The notes under the pieces were generated by a model, which was not told where the DNA came from, searched no databases, and saw nothing but the letters and a program-made list of their open reading frames with translations. Positions 26,301 to 35,962 of a stretch of DNA of 64,000 bases are shown piece by piece. This DNA comes from JAFMDF01 sp965277445. GTDB taxonomy: Bacteria; Bacteroidota; Bacteroidia; Chitinophagales; Saprospiraceae. The stretch lies in contig CBDICY010000013.1 in assembly GCA_965277445.1 (NCBI GenBank), positions 3,162,001 to 3,226,000 on the forward strand, in the 5' to 3' direction. Positions within the stretch are counted from its first letter, which is position 1, and every line of letters starts with the position of its first letter. Made by a program: the position numbers and the translations under genes.

Positions 26301-29300
26301 CATTCATGGCACAATTAATCCCTCCTGTACTAGTTAAACTAACAACTGGTCTTGCTCGCTCAAAAACGGTGACAGAATCTATACTGACACAATTGTTATC
26401 CGAATTGGTTACTTCTAAATAATAAACACCCGCCAATTTGACTTGCTGTTCTTTTTCATTCCCTAAACTAACCGCTGATTCATCAAACCATTCATAACTA
26501 AAATCATCCCCTACAGAAGTGGCAGCACCTCCTAAACTAAAATCTAGAATATCCGCTTCTACTCCACTACAATATATAGTATCTAAACCTGCATCTGCAA
26601 TCGGGTCATCTCTAGAAACGGTCACTCGAACGGTATCAATAGATCGACAACCATTGCTTTGATCTACTACTATCAAGTCATACAATCCAGGCGTAGACAC
26701 CTCAATACGAATTGAATCTGAAATCTCCTCATTCCCAATCGTTCTCCACAAATAGGAAAATTCAGCCCCTTGAACAGAATTAGTGGCATCTAATGCGACC
26801 GTCCCAATCGTACAGTTTAACTCTTTTGTCGGTCCTGCTTCTGCTCGTGGTTTTAAAGTATCTGCCTCAATCTCCACCCTAACTAAACTTGAACAACTAT
26901 TCGCAGGATTAATGACTATAAGGCTATAAGTTCCTGGTGCAGTAGCATTTAATTGCGCAGCGTCGGTAATGGTTTCAGGGCCAAGTTTCCATTCGTAGAT
27001 TGCGTCTGACACATCTGAATCCGCCAGAACTTCAACATTAGTATTAGAACAAGAAAAAACGCTTGGTTCATTCACTAATCTAATAACTGGATTTACGATA
27101 CTAGAAGGTACGTTAATGCTATCTATAGCTACACAGCCTGTTGTTCTATTGGTGACCTCTAAAAAATATTCCCCTGGTTCTTCCACCACAGGATTAAGCA
27201 TCTTCACTTGATTTTCATCTATGAAAAGCCCCTCTATTGTTGTCCAAACGAAGTCAAGATTATCTCCTTGTTCTGATCCATCACCGATTATAGTTACTTC
27301 GTTAGTAATACAAGTAATCGTTTCGGGTGTTTCAATTAGAATAGTAGGCAAAACTTGTTCTACTCCGAGCATTAAAGAATCTACGTTTACACAACCATTG
27401 GCTGCGGTAACAGTGGCGGTGTATTGCCCTCCAATGGTGGCCGCTATTTGTTCTGCTGGAAGGGTCTCTCCATCAGGTAATTGCCAAGAAAAATTAGTGC
27501 TTGTAGTAATCGAACTAGCCGTTAAGGCAATTGTCGGTATACGACAGGTTAAGGTAGAATCATTAGGAATAAGTAAATCAGGAATGGTAAAATCTTTTAA
27601 AATAGTTACCGTACTATCAGTCGAACAACCATTCAGGTCATTAGTCACTATTAATTGATAAGTTCCCGCTGAATCTACATTCGCTATCGTTTCATTGCTT
27701 GCTCCTATAAAATGACCATCCTCAGTTGACCAATTATAAGAAAACATATCCCCTTGAGAAGATTGCGTTCCATTAAGGATAACCACTCTTTGAGAACAAT
27801 TCAAGGTTTGGCTACCACCAGGGTCGGCAATTGGTGAGATCTGGTCGGCTGTAATGGTAACCAATTGGGAACTAGCACAACCGTTTTGGGTATTTCTAAT
27901 GGTAAAAATATAATTACCCGACTCGTTGACTTTAGGTTGGTAAGTCAATTCACTACCATCCAATATGTTTCCTTCGTTCACAAACCAATCAAAATTATAA
28001 ATAGCGCCACTATCCGATGCAGAGGCGTCAAGGGTCAAAATTGGCTCAAAGCAAGTCAGCAAGGTGTCTGCGGTAATATCAATAATTGGATTGGTAAAAC
28101 TGGTATCTGCTAATACGGTGTCTAAGCTTTCGCAACCATTTGCCGTATTTTCTACGGACAAGATATAAATGCCTCCTGCCGCTACTTCTGGGCTAAGCGA
28201 ATTGGTATTCGTCGCATTCGCAAATTGACCATCAGGAGTTGTCCAATTATAAACAAATTCATCACCCGTAGAAGAACCATTCCCATCTAAGGCAATTATT
28301 GGAAAGTCACAATTTAAGGTAAGGTCTTCTCCTGCCTCGCTAATTGGATAAATTCGTTCCTCTCTAACTTCTACTGAGTCTATAGTAATACAGCCATTAC
28401 TCATTGACATCACTTTCATGATAAATATCCCTGTATCATTTACCGAAATTTCGGCGGCTGCAATAGGTCCCTCTAAGTTACCACCAGACCATTCATATTG
28501 GACTTGATTCGTAGTACTAGTCGCCACTAAATCAGCTGTTGGTTGATCACAACTAATAAAGTTATCCGTGGTCGTTAATTGGGGAGCTGTGAAATTTTCG
28601 GTCACTAACACAATATCCGTCGCAATACAACCATTCTCGGTATTCGTTATTTTGAGTTCATACGCCCCACTTTGGTCAACTGTAATGGCAGCTGATTGTG
28701 GTAAATCAGGAATAGGCGTAGTCGTATTCTCCCATTGAACGGCAAATTTATCCCCTGTAGAAGACCCCAGGTTGTTTAAAGTTTTGGTTGGTTCAAAACA
28801 GTCTATTACCCCTCCATTATTAGCTACCGCAAATGGATTCACCATATCTGTTGGCACAAAAACAGAATCTATGGACACACAGCCTGTTACCTCATCCGTA
28901 ATCGCTAGATAAAAATTACCGCCTTTATCTACCGTTGGTTCATAAAAGTTGGTTGAAAAATCAATGTTTCCTTCATCCGTTGTCCAAATTGGGCTGTATT
29001 GATTCCCTGTGGTAGAACTTGTAGCATCTAAGGTAATAACGGGATTGGTACAGTTAAGCGTTGCAGGATCGCCAATAATGGATCGCAAAGTGGCATCGCC
29101 AATAATAGCAGCACCACCAAAACTTAAATCAAAACCGATTCCATTATCAGAAAAATTATCCACCAACAAAAAATAAGTTTCTCCCGCACTCACTTGCAAA
29201 CTGGGTAGAAAACTATTTCCAGTAATATCCACCTCCCCAAAATCATTTAGTGGATCGTTTGCAAATCCTGTTCCACCACTTTCTATGCCTGTAGCGCAGC

Positions 29301-30630
29301 CAATTTCTTCGCTATCTAGCGTAATTGGACAACCTCCTTTATATAAAGAAAAACCATAACTAGCTGCCCCTTTTGGCTTTATCAAAACATCTAAATTACC
29401 ATCTTCTAACACATCAAACCGATACCATTTAGATTGATGCTCTAAACCATCAGGAGAACAAGTGGCAATCGCTTCGTTTTCTTCAAAACCTGGTCCTCTT
29501 GATCGGTCTACAGAAATGGGTTCTTTCCCGCATAATTGGATGGCATTGACACAGTCTGCTGTGGAGTCTACTGTGATTCTCACCGTTCCTTGTATCGTTT
29601 CTTCCATTAAAAATTCACCGTCCACATTAATAGCAATTGGAGCATCTGAAATGGTTACGATGCTGCTATCTCCAACAGTCCCTATCGCTCTATAACAAAC
29701 TTGAAAAATGGGCGTGCTATCTGCTACTACTAATCCCAAAGTATCGGTATCATGTGTATAACTAAGCAATAAACTGCCATTATCAATACCTAGTAATCCA
29801 AAATCACTTTCTTCTAAAAATTCAATTTGAAAACTATCAACGCCTATATATTCTAGTACATTCGGATTCCAACTAATCGGGAATACCATTGTTTCTAAAA
29901 AGGCTACATTTTCCGCATAAATAGGCAAGCAAAAGTTTTCATCTGGCACTACAGTTTTTTCTCCCGCATCAATTTTAAACACACAAGGATCATCACCTGG
30001 ATCTAAACAAGGATCACAAACTAACCCAGTTGGATCACAAAATTTCACATAAAAATCAAGTAATTCACCTTCATCATTTCTCTCCGTTTCAAAATCACCA
30101 ATTCTTAGCGTCCAAGTTCCATTGACTCTTCCTTCATTAAAATCCGATAAATCACCTTGAAAAGGTAAATAAGTACCATTTAGTATACCTTGCCCCAACC
30201 AATCTTGATCATTATTCCATTTATTTTCATAGCCAAAATCAGGCATTGCAGGTTCTCCATTTCCAATAAAAGCAATATCAAAAGTTCGATTATCCGTTTG
30301 ACCATTAGTGCCCGCAGCAAAAGTAACATCTCCCATGAGTTGCACCACTTGTCCTGCGGGAGAAACTAATTCTACAATTAAATCACCCACATATTCATGC
30401 TTAAACTTAATGCCTACTTTACTAACACATTGAGCAGGACTTGCAAGGTCATTATTCTTTACATTAAAAACATTTAAATTGAATTCTTGAAAACCTGTAT
30501 TGTCTTGAACTGGGCCAGGGCAATTTTCGCAAGGGCAAGAATTAGGCTCTTGGGCACTTAAGGCCGTATTGAGAGAAAGGGCAAAACAAAGGAATAAAGA
30601 TTTATAAATTAAGTTCCTATGGGCTTTCAT
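23341..30630 (-). CDS. Giant secreted adhesin with ~20 Ig-like repeats and gliding-motility C-terminal domain
   Basis: About 2429 residues from the ATG at 30630, which exposes a signal peptide (SLFLCFALSLNTALSAQ). The order is: a proprotein-convertase P-domain-like region (VSKVGIKFKHEYVGDLIVEL); a cohesin-like domain; a PPC-like sugar/peptidase-associated domain; then about 20 tandem repeats of 80-90 residues, each starting L-x-C (for example TLNCDFPIIALDGNGSSTG) with a Y-x-W core and a GC...D-S/V end; one SprB-type repeat (DPACEGIDNGIIEV); and a CHU_C/type B T9SS sorting domain (VPNAITPNGDGKNDFF ... FNRWGDIVY). It is exported by the T9SS and displayed on the cell surface, for attachment or gliding. 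Antisense ORFs inside it are shadows. Confidence 0.92.
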   Translation of the reverse strand: MKAHRNLIYKSLFLCFALSLNTALSAQEPNSCPCENCPGPVQDNTGFQEFNLNVFNVKNNDLASPAQCVSKVGIKFKHEYVGDLIVELVSPAGQVVQLMGDVTFAAGTNGQTDNRTFDIAFIGNGEPAMPDFGYENKWNNDQDWLGQGILNGTYLPFQGDLSDFNEGRVNGTWTLRIGDFETERNDEGELLDFYVKFCDPTGLVCDPCLDPGDDPCVFKIDAGEKTVVPDENFCLPIYAENVAFLETMVFPISWNPNVLEYIGVDSFQIEFLEESDFGLLGIDNGSLLLSYTHDTDTLGLVVADSTPIFQVCYRAIGTVGDSSIVTISDAPIAINVDGEFLMEETIQGTVRITVDSTADCVNAIQLCGKEPISVDRSRGPGFEENEAIATCSPDGLEHQSKWYRFDVLEDGNLDVLIKPKGAASYGFSLYKGGCPITLDSEEIGCATGIESGGTGFANDPLNDFGEVDITGNSFLPSLQVSAGETYFLLVDNFSDNGIGFDLSFGGAAIIGDATLRSIIGDPATLNCTNPVITLDATSSTTGNQYSPIWTTDEGNIDFSTNFYEPTVDKGGNFYLAITDEVTGCVSIDSVFVPTDMVNPFAVANNGGVIDCFEPTKTLNNLGSSTGDKFAVQWENTTTPIPDLPQSAAITVDQSGAYELKITNTENGCIATDIVLVTENFTAPQLTTTDNFISCDQPTADLVATSTTNQVQYEWSGGNLEGPIAAAEISVNDTGIFIMKVMSMSNGCITIDSVEVREERIYPISEAGEDLTLNCDFPIIALDGNGSSTGDEFVYNWTTPDGQFANATNTNSLSPEVAAGGIYILSVENTANGCESLDTVLADTSFTNPIIDITADTLLTCFEPILTLDASASDSGAIYNFDWFVNEGNILDGSELTYQPKVNESGNYIFTIRNTQNGCASSQLVTITADQISPIADPGGSQTLNCSQRVVILNGTQSSQGDMFSYNWSTEDGHFIGASNETIANVDSAGTYQLIVTNDLNGCSTDSTVTILKDFTIPDLLIPNDSTLTCRIPTIALTASSITTSTNFSWQLPDGETLPAEQIAATIGGQYTATVTAANGCVNVDSLMLGVEQVLPTILIETPETITCITNEVTIIGDGSEQGDNLDFVWTTIEGLFIDENQVKMLNPVVEEPGEYFLEVTNRTTGCVAIDSINVPSSIVNPVIRLVNEPSVFSCSNTNVEVLADSDVSDAIYEWKLGPETITDAAQLNATAPGTYSLIVINPANSCSSLVRVEIEADTLKPRAEAGPTKELNCTIGTVALDATNSVQGAEFSYLWRTIGNEEISDSIRIEVSTPGLYDLIVVDQSNGCRSIDTVRVTVSRDDPIADAGLDTIYCSGVEADILDFSLGGAATSVGDDFSYEWFDESAVSLGNEKEQQVKLAGVYYLEVTNSDNNCVSIDSVTVFERARPVVSLTSTGGINCAMNEIRYLAEADMSTSIITWFGEMEIDSASLVVTDALLGQNFIAIAEDTITGCKGESTTIKVESDRLPPLLTAGEDTEVNCADTLRLAGQLLSANISVTTNWQTTDGNIVTDRTELTPIVDAAGQYVLTIQNTDNFCVATDTVIVSTDQLLPTVVLGEDQILTCFNPELTIIPTELSEGPNFYYNWKDEDNKVVSTEKELVTEFPGTYQLLVIDSSNLCKNADVLVIADSLNPPEIEIITPDLITCQNNQVALSTVLNINNATFEWFILSDTGSIVGAQNGRNLIVDSAGIYQIEVTDNFSGCSGEKNITVRDIRNEVRIEAGEDKTITCNNDTTVLAAGTIFEPSNNLQFEWTSDVPNFSTIDTSLLFTIKESGTYILKVVDTLSFCEAVDSFLVAKDISPVDFNIGLGDTLNCAKETVILGDINEVNAPYLYQWTTRNGNITAGASQSAVMVNQPGVYQLEIESTENGCTFIDSLSVGIDRLMPSIDVGQPRELTCIENEVIIGGVTTDFGASFIQEWTTQDGRIISGENTPFAKVTEAGEYQLLVRNIDNQCESIATIEVTTDQIYPIIELPTNLSFACTDDFIAIEPRVEIALNDLNTTWQTENGELVSEMTNLVADVAAPGWYFITIEDTRNNCITDDSVLVVDNRALPEIVEIADQILGCDEEPILLNAEGSAAGTSIVYKWTNEEGVTLSNNIMLTTATAGTYALEITNQANSCVSSDTIQVTTNTNPPVSAVIMLIDPACEGIDNGIIEVLDITGGTAPFNYVLNDLTPNTTPLFSDLAPNSYTLSIIDEFACTWDTMLTLNQPPPIEVDIIAENEDLVTGQTGTFTLLSSIPTTDFAEIIWSPTDLINCANCEVINTAFANNTTLTVQVIDINGCVGMASLVVNVELAEVPNAITPNGDGKNDFFLIPIIEQQPAAFPNSELTVFNRWGDIVYKVSPYNNDWDGNNNTGNPIPEGTYYYVLRLDTREGEVVKGDITILRN

Positions 30631-31049
30631 AGACGTATTAAAGAAAATGATAATAGGAAAAAATATTGGATTCGCATACTTTGTTTGTTCATGGAAGTTT
30701 TGTGTCAAAATGTTCCGTGTTTCTTTAGTAAAATCGGTTATTAGGTAATTCTATGTAAAGTTAATTGTCCTACTACTACTTCGCAAACAAAAAACATATT
30801 TCCGCAGCTTGGTGACATAAATTGCGGTTGCAATTTCAACCCCAACTTCAACTTCAACCTCAACTTAAATTCCAAATTTCTGCAAAGGTTAATTAAAACG
30901 AGTTAATTTTTCAAAGATTGTATTATTTAGCGACTTAAACCTCTGGCTTTGATTTGTGTAGTGTAGCGGTCAAATCAGCTCAGATTACAGGTCTTAGCTC
31001 CTTTTAAATTGAATTTGAGGTTGAAGTTTCATTTGAAGTTAAGTTGTCT
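30631..31049. other. Divergent-side gap with inverted TTGAAG-like words
   Basis: No gene. CAACTTCAACTTCAACCTCAAC (30846-30867) and the reverse-strand counterpart GAGGTTGAAGTTTC/TTTGAAGTTAAG (31016-31044) are degenerate versions of the 14080-14199 repeat in opposite orientation. No promoter for the adhesin was recognised. Confidence 0.55.
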
Positions 31050-32087
31050 TTACATCAACACCCCATTTGTAGCTTCTACATTTGGTGGAATATCCGTCTC
31101 TCCTAACATTTGCTTCAAATCAATTTCAATCACTCGGCAAAGGGAATGCATTGGAATATCATTACCTAAGCCTTCAAAAGGATTTTCGGAATAATCACCA
31201 ATTAATTCCATCATCAAATAAACCCAGCCTACTAACACAGTAAAAGGGACTGCCATCCAGACTGCGCCTTCTCCTATGTCATGGAACTCAGACACCATAC
31301 CTAATGGTAAGAGGAAAATAAAAATACCGACAAAAATAAAACTACTACTCCCGTATTGACGAGGTAATGGAAACTTTTTGATCCGTTCGCATTTACCTTG
31401 GTGGGTATAAAAATCATTCAATAACTTTTGCAACTCCATGTGACGGAAATCATCTATTAAGTTTGCTGACCTTAAAGTGGCTAAATCTTGCGATTGTTGA
31501 TCAATAATTTGAGTAGCTGTATTTTTATAGTCAATGAGTCTTTGTAGTTCGTTGGGAGGTATAAATTCCGCTAATTCCTTTTCTGTAATTCCATCTTGAC
31601 TTAAATTCAATCCATAACGCTCCCTTCTTTTTTCCGTGGCTTTTTGTACATATTTATTTTGCCGAATATGTTCCCAAGGTGTTGGAATTAATAATTGACT
31701 GCGCAAAGCATACAACCAACCAATATGCCGATAGATTAATTTCTTATGAAGGTTGGCTAATTCCTCTTTTGCCACCTCATCCTCTGTAAATTGATTCCCG
31801 ACATACGCTCGAACAGTTGCGCCCCACATTCGGCTACTGTTAATAATGGCGCCCCAAATTTTTCTTGCTTCCCACAACCGATCATAAGCGCTATTATTCT
31901 TGAAACCTACATAAAAAGCGACCGCTGTACCAATCACAGAGAGTGGCAACCAAGGAATATGTAGCCATTCCCAATGAAAATATTCATAAAAGGCCGTAAC
32001 CGCAGTCGCCCATAAGGTTAACCAGACTAAATGCCATCCTGTAAATCTTAAAAGGTCTGTAAGACTAAAATTTTTATTTATAAACAT
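31050..32087 (-). CDS. Bestrophin-family (UPF0187) membrane channel
   Basis: 345 residues. Typical opening with a membrane segment after FTGWHLVWLTLW, then the conserved GFKNNSAYDRLWEARKIWGAIINSSR motif of the bestrophin family, a soluble helical region (100-225), and two further membrane segments around residues 235-285, with FVGIFIFLLPLGMV. Bacterial members form pentameric cation or anion channels of the inner membrane. Single gene, divergent from the malic enzyme gene. Family firm, ion selectivity unknown. Confidence 0.88.
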   Translation of the reverse strand: MFINKNFSLTDLLRFTGWHLVWLTLWATAVTAFYEYFHWEWLHIPWLPLSVIGTAVAFYVGFKNNSAYDRLWEARKIWGAIINSSRMWGATVRAYVGNQFTEDEVAKEELANLHKKLIYRHIGWLYALRSQLLIPTPWEHIRQNKYVQKATEKRRERYGLNLSQDGITEKELAEFIPPNELQRLIDYKNTATQIIDQQSQDLATLRSANLIDDFRHMELQKLLNDFYTHQGKCERIKKFPLPRQYGSSSFIFVGIFIFLLPLGMVSEFHDIGEGAVWMAVPFTVLVGWVYLMMELIGDYSENPFEGLGNDIPMHSLCRVIEIDLKQMLGETDIPPNVEATNGVLM

Positions 32088-32311
32088 GTAAAAAAGGGTT
32101 AATTAACAGAAATGATTTCTATCCGACAAAGCGTAAAGGTAAACAACATTTGACATTTTTAATGACCTATTTTAGTTAATCTTGCTCTGTCTAAAACTTA
32201 ATAAAGTCCTACTTTTACCAAAACAAAAAAATACACTACTTTCGCATCTTTTTTCAAATAACCATTAATCCCATCCAACCTAAAATTAAAAAGGGATTCA
32301 ACCGAATTATC

Positions 32312-34594
32312 ATGAGTAAAAAATCCTTAAAAGAAGAAGCCTTAGCCTATCATTTTGAAGGTAGACCGGGTAAAATAGAAGTTATTCCAACTAAAGCAAC
32401 TGCCAATCAACGTGATTTGTCTTTGGCATATTCTCCAGGAGTAGCTGATCCTTGTTTGGAAATTCACAAAAATGAAAATGATGCCTACAAATATACAGCT
32501 AAAGGTAATTTGGTAGCGGTCATTAGTAACGGAACCGCCGTTTTAGGTTTAGGAGATATCGGGCCATTAGCTAGTAAACCCGTAATGGAAGGAAAGGGTT
32601 TATTATTTAAGATCTATGCGGATATTGATTGTTTTGATTTAGAGTTGGAGACTAAAGATGTAGATGAATTTATTAGAACCGTCAAAATATTAGAGCCTAC
32701 TTTTGGGGGTGTCAATTTAGAAGATATTTCTGCACCTGCTTGTTTTGAGATTGAAGAACGTTTAAAAAAGGAATTAAATATTCCAGTCATGCATGATGAC
32801 CAACATGGAACCGCTATCATTAGTGGTGCTGCTTTGTTGAATGCCTTAGAGATTGTTGGAAAGGATATTGATAAAGTCAAAATAGTGGTCAATGGTGCAG
32901 GTGCATCTGCCATTTCTTGTACTCGAATTTATGTATCCTTAGGAGCTAAAAAGCAGAATATCTTCATGTATGATAGCAAAGGTTTAATTCATGGCGACCG
33001 AGATAATCTAAATGGTAAAAAGCCTGAGTTTATCAATAATACCATGCCTGCCGATACTTCTTTAACCGATATTTTACAGGGAGCAGATGTTTTTATTGGC
33101 TTATCGAGAGGCAATATACTAAATGCGGAAATGATTAAAGGAATGGCAAATGAGCCAATCATTTTTGCGATGGCCAATCCAACGCCTGAGATTAGTTATG
33201 ATTTAGCCAAAGCGACTCGTCCAGATTGTATTATGGCAACAGGTCGTTCTGATTATCCAAATCAGGTCAATAATGTGTTGGGCTTTCCTTTTATATTTAG
33301 AGGCGCTTTAGATGTCCGAGCGTCTGAAATTAATGAGGCGATGAAAATTGGAGCGGTATACGCCTTAGCAGAATTGGCTAAAAAACAAGTTCCTGACATT
33401 GTGAATATGGCTTATAATAATACCAATTTAAAATTTGGTAAAGATTATATTATTCCTAAACCTGTGGATCCAAGATTAATTACAACCGTTGCGCCAGCAG
33501 TTGCCAAAGCAGCGATGGATTCAGGAGTTGCGAAGTATCCGATAAAAGACTGGGAGGCCTATAAATTGGAATTGGCTAAACGCTTAGGTAATGACAATAC
33601 CTTATCTAAGATTATTGAGACTAAGGCAAAACAGGACATTAAAAAGGTCGTATTTACCGATGGTGAAGAATTATCTGTCTTAAAAGCAGCTCAAATAGTA
33701 TTGGAGGAAAAGATTGCTTTCCCAATTTTATTAGGCAATAAGGAAAAGATTGAAGCATTAATGGCCGACCAAGAAATTCTTTTACCTAATGTACCCATTA
33801 TCAATCCAAAGCAGCCAGCTAATGAGTTGGAAAAAGCCAACTTAGATCAGTACACCCAAGGTTTATATGAAAAACGACGTAGAAAAGGGGTCACGTTTAA
33901 AGAAGCGGAGCATTTGATTACCTCCAGAAGATACTACGCGCCGATGATGGTAGAAATGGGCAATGCGGATGCGGTTATTGGTGGTTTATCCAAGCGCTAT
34001 CCTTTTATGGTTAAACCTGCTATGCAAGTAGTTGGTGCTAAACCGAATGTAAGTAAGGTCGCTAGTATGCACATTGTAACTACTAAATCTGGGCCTTTAT
34101 TTTTAGCAGATACAACGGTTAATCACCATTTAGATGCTAAAGATATTGCCAATATTGCAGAATTAGTGGCAGAAAAGGTACGTGGGTTTAATATTGAACC
34201 TAAAATTGCCTTTGTGACGTATTCCAATTTTGGATCTGTACCGAATGGAGAATCTGCGGTATTAATGCGAGAAGCGAACAAAATACTACAAGCCAAGCAT
34301 CCTGATTGGATCGTAGACGGAGAAATGCAAGCACATTTAGCCTTGAATAAAGAAGGTTTAAAAGAATTGTATCCTTTTTCTAAATTAGCGGGACATCAAG
34401 CCAATGTCTTAATTTTCCCGAATTTATCTTCTGCCAATATTGCATATAACTTATTGAAGACCGCAGGGGAAATGGATCTAATCGGCCCTGTTTTATTAGG
34501 TTTAAATAAACCTGTACATATTTTACAAATGGGCGCAAGTGTGCGGCAAATTGTGGATATGGTGGGAATTGCGGCTATTGATGCGCAGGGGTAA
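32312..34594 (+). CDS. maeB: NADP-dependent malic enzyme with phosphotransacetylase-like domain
   Basis: 760 residues, the normal length of the large malic enzymes. The malic domain starts with AYSPGVADPC and contains YTAKGNLVAVISNGTAVLGLGDIG and VMHDDQHGTA (metal ligands). The NAD(P)-binding domain has VNGAGASAIS. From about residue 445 (KKVVFTDGEELSVLKAAQ) a PTA-like domain follows; in this family it is regulatory and catalytically dead. It decarboxylates malate to pyruvate, supplying NADPH. A TACTTTCG element (32237-32244) and a TACTTTTA element (32210-32217) lie upstream, both with poor -33 partners. Stands alone. Confidence 0.95.
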   Translation: MSKKSLKEEALAYHFEGRPGKIEVIPTKATANQRDLSLAYSPGVADPCLEIHKNENDAYKYTAKGNLVAVISNGTAVLGLGDIGPLASKPVMEGKGLLFKIYADIDCFDLELETKDVDEFIRTVKILEPTFGGVNLEDISAPACFEIEERLKKELNIPVMHDDQHGTAIISGAALLNALEIVGKDIDKVKIVVNGAGASAISCTRIYVSLGAKKQNIFMYDSKGLIHGDRDNLNGKKPEFINNTMPADTSLTDILQGADVFIGLSRGNILNAEMIKGMANEPIIFAMANPTPEISYDLAKATRPDCIMATGRSDYPNQVNNVLGFPFIFRGALDVRASEINEAMKIGAVYALAELAKKQVPDIVNMAYNNTNLKFGKDYIIPKPVDPRLITTVAPAVAKAAMDSGVAKYPIKDWEAYKLELAKRLGNDNTLSKIIETKAKQDIKKVVFTDGEELSVLKAAQIVLEEKIAFPILLGNKEKIEALMADQEILLPNVPIINPKQPANELEKANLDQYTQGLYEKRRRKGVTFKEAEHLITSRRYYAPMMVEMGNADAVIGGLSKRYPFMVKPAMQVVGAKPNVSKVASMHIVTTKSGPLFLADTTVNHHLDAKDIANIAELVAEKVRGFNIEPKIAFVTYSNFGSVPNGESAVLMREANKILQAKHPDWIVDGEMQAHLALNKEGLKELYPFSKLAGHQANVLIFPNLSSANIAYNLLKTAGEMDLIGPVLLGLNKPVHILQMGASVRQIVDMVGIAAIDAQG

Positions 34595-34678
34595 AATACC
34601 TTGTGCTTTTTGGTTCGATTGGGCATTATCTTTATTCGTTACTTAGACTACTATACAAAAGAAGTGAATGCTCTAAAA

Positions 34679-34755
34679 ACAAGGCGGTTGTGGGAAACAA
34701 CCGCCTTGTATTGCACAATATAAGACGGCAATGGGAAATTGCCGCCTTATTTTAA
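34679..34755 (+). terminator. Twin hairpins with TGGGAAA loops after maeB
   Basis: ACAAGGCGGTTGT/ACAACCGCCTTGT (34679-34709, loop GGGAA) and AAGACGGCAAT/ATTGCCGCCTT (about 34721-34748, same loop, one mismatch) are paralogous stems with the same loop. The second ends in TATTTTA. They could terminate maeB or serve as a repeat pair. Confidence 0.7.
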
Positions 34756-34900
34756 ATAGGAAATCTAAAATGTATAGTAGCAACAATTTGGCAAGATCGA
34801 CGAAAAATTAGGCGATTTGGCATTAAATCATCTCTATTTTCGCCTCTCTTCTCTCTAGTCTGAATAAATAAGAATGCTTCATAATGAATGTATAAAAAGT

Positions 34901-35848
34901 ATGTCTAAAATCACTTTACTACTATTAACATCTTTCTTTTCTGCATCAACTATTCACATTAATCCTTCAACGGATTATAAACAATATCATTTAAAGGTTA
35001 TTGAAGCAGAAAAATTAATAATTGAAGAAAATTATCAAGAAGCCCTCCATATTTATAAAGCATTATTTGAGACCTACGATTTCATATTTCTAAGAGAATA
35101 CCAAGTAGCTACTCAACTAGCCTTAAAAACCAATGCGCCAGAAAAATCGGAAAAATATTTAAAGAAGGGCATTTTAGCAGGCTGGACTTTAAAGTCCATT
35201 AAAAAAAATAAATATTTGTCGAGCTTATGGGAAACGGTTGATTGGAAAAAGCTCAAAAAAACCTATCCTAAACTTAGGGTAGCATACGAAGCTACCCTCA
35301 ATCAAAAAATAAAAGCCCAAGTAAAAAAAATGTATAACAAAGACCAAAAAAAAGCATTTATGGTCTTTTTAAAATGGACGTCCAAAAGCCGAGAGAAATA
35401 TGCAGAGAGAAATTTTGCCCCACATAGCGAACAACAAATAGCAACACTAACTGATATTTTAGAAAAATATGGCTATCCTGGGGAACAGCTAATAGGTGAT
35501 AATATTTGGATGTCCACTATTTTAAGTCATCATAACTCAATATCTACCGCTTATACTCAAAAAGATACCCTTTATCCTATGTTACTTCCAACATTAAAAA
35601 TGGCTTTAAATAAGGGGCAAATCTCCCCGTACGAATTGGCGACCATAGACGATTGGTATCGTTCTGTTAAAAGTAATCGGCAAATGGCTAGTTACGGAAT
35701 CCTTGATCGACCTACTCCAGACAAGCTTTCCAAGACGAATGAACTAAGAAGCGCCATTTATGCGAGACCTTTTGAATGGAGAGATCAATTAGTAGCCCTT
35801 CAAAAAAAGACAGGGATTAACTTCTATTTGTCGGATAGATGGTACTAA
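34901..35848 (+). CDS. Secreted protein with DUF6624-like C-terminal domain
   Basis: 315 residues from the ATG at 34901, which begins a signal peptide (MSKITLLLLTSFFSAS); an ATG nine codons upstream (34874) would bury it. A region with TPR-like features (EAEKLIIEENYQEALHIYKALFETY, then EKSEKYLKKGILAG) comes first. The last ~150 residues show YGYPGEQLIGDNIWMSTILSHHN, followed by a four-helix pattern with LATIDDWYRSVK and MASYG, as in DUF6624 proteins, which are of unknown function. A 34595-34900 gap before it contains CTCTCTTCTCTCTAGTCTG words also found at 63310-63336. Confidence 0.65.
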   Translation: MSKITLLLLTSFFSASTIHINPSTDYKQYHLKVIEAEKLIIEENYQEALHIYKALFETYDFIFLREYQVATQLALKTNAPEKSEKYLKKGILAGWTLKSIKKNKYLSSLWETVDWKKLKKTYPKLRVAYEATLNQKIKAQVKKMYNKDQKKAFMVFLKWTSKSREKYAERNFAPHSEQQIATLTDILEKYGYPGEQLIGDNIWMSTILSHHNSISTAYTQKDTLYPMLLPTLKMALNKGQISPYELATIDDWYRSVKSNRQMASYGILDRPTPDKLSKTNELRSAIYARPFEWRDQLVALQKKTGINFYLSDRWY

Positions 35849-35962
35849 AAATCACTTATTAGTACTTCTAGAAATGGGAAGATACACCAACTCCATCCAA
35901 TATTATCAGAAAAATTTAGCTATCTTGCGCACGGACATAAGAAAACCATTAATTTTTAAAAA

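Noticed and set aside
23693..29695. Several antisense open frames of 62-166 codons inside the giant adhesin gene
   Set aside because: They follow the repeat period of the sense gene, have no start signals and no recognisable protein pattern; shadows of a long repetitive gene.
31009..31194. 61-codon plus-strand frame overlapping the bestrophin gene end
   Set aside because: Antisense shadow beginning in a repeat.
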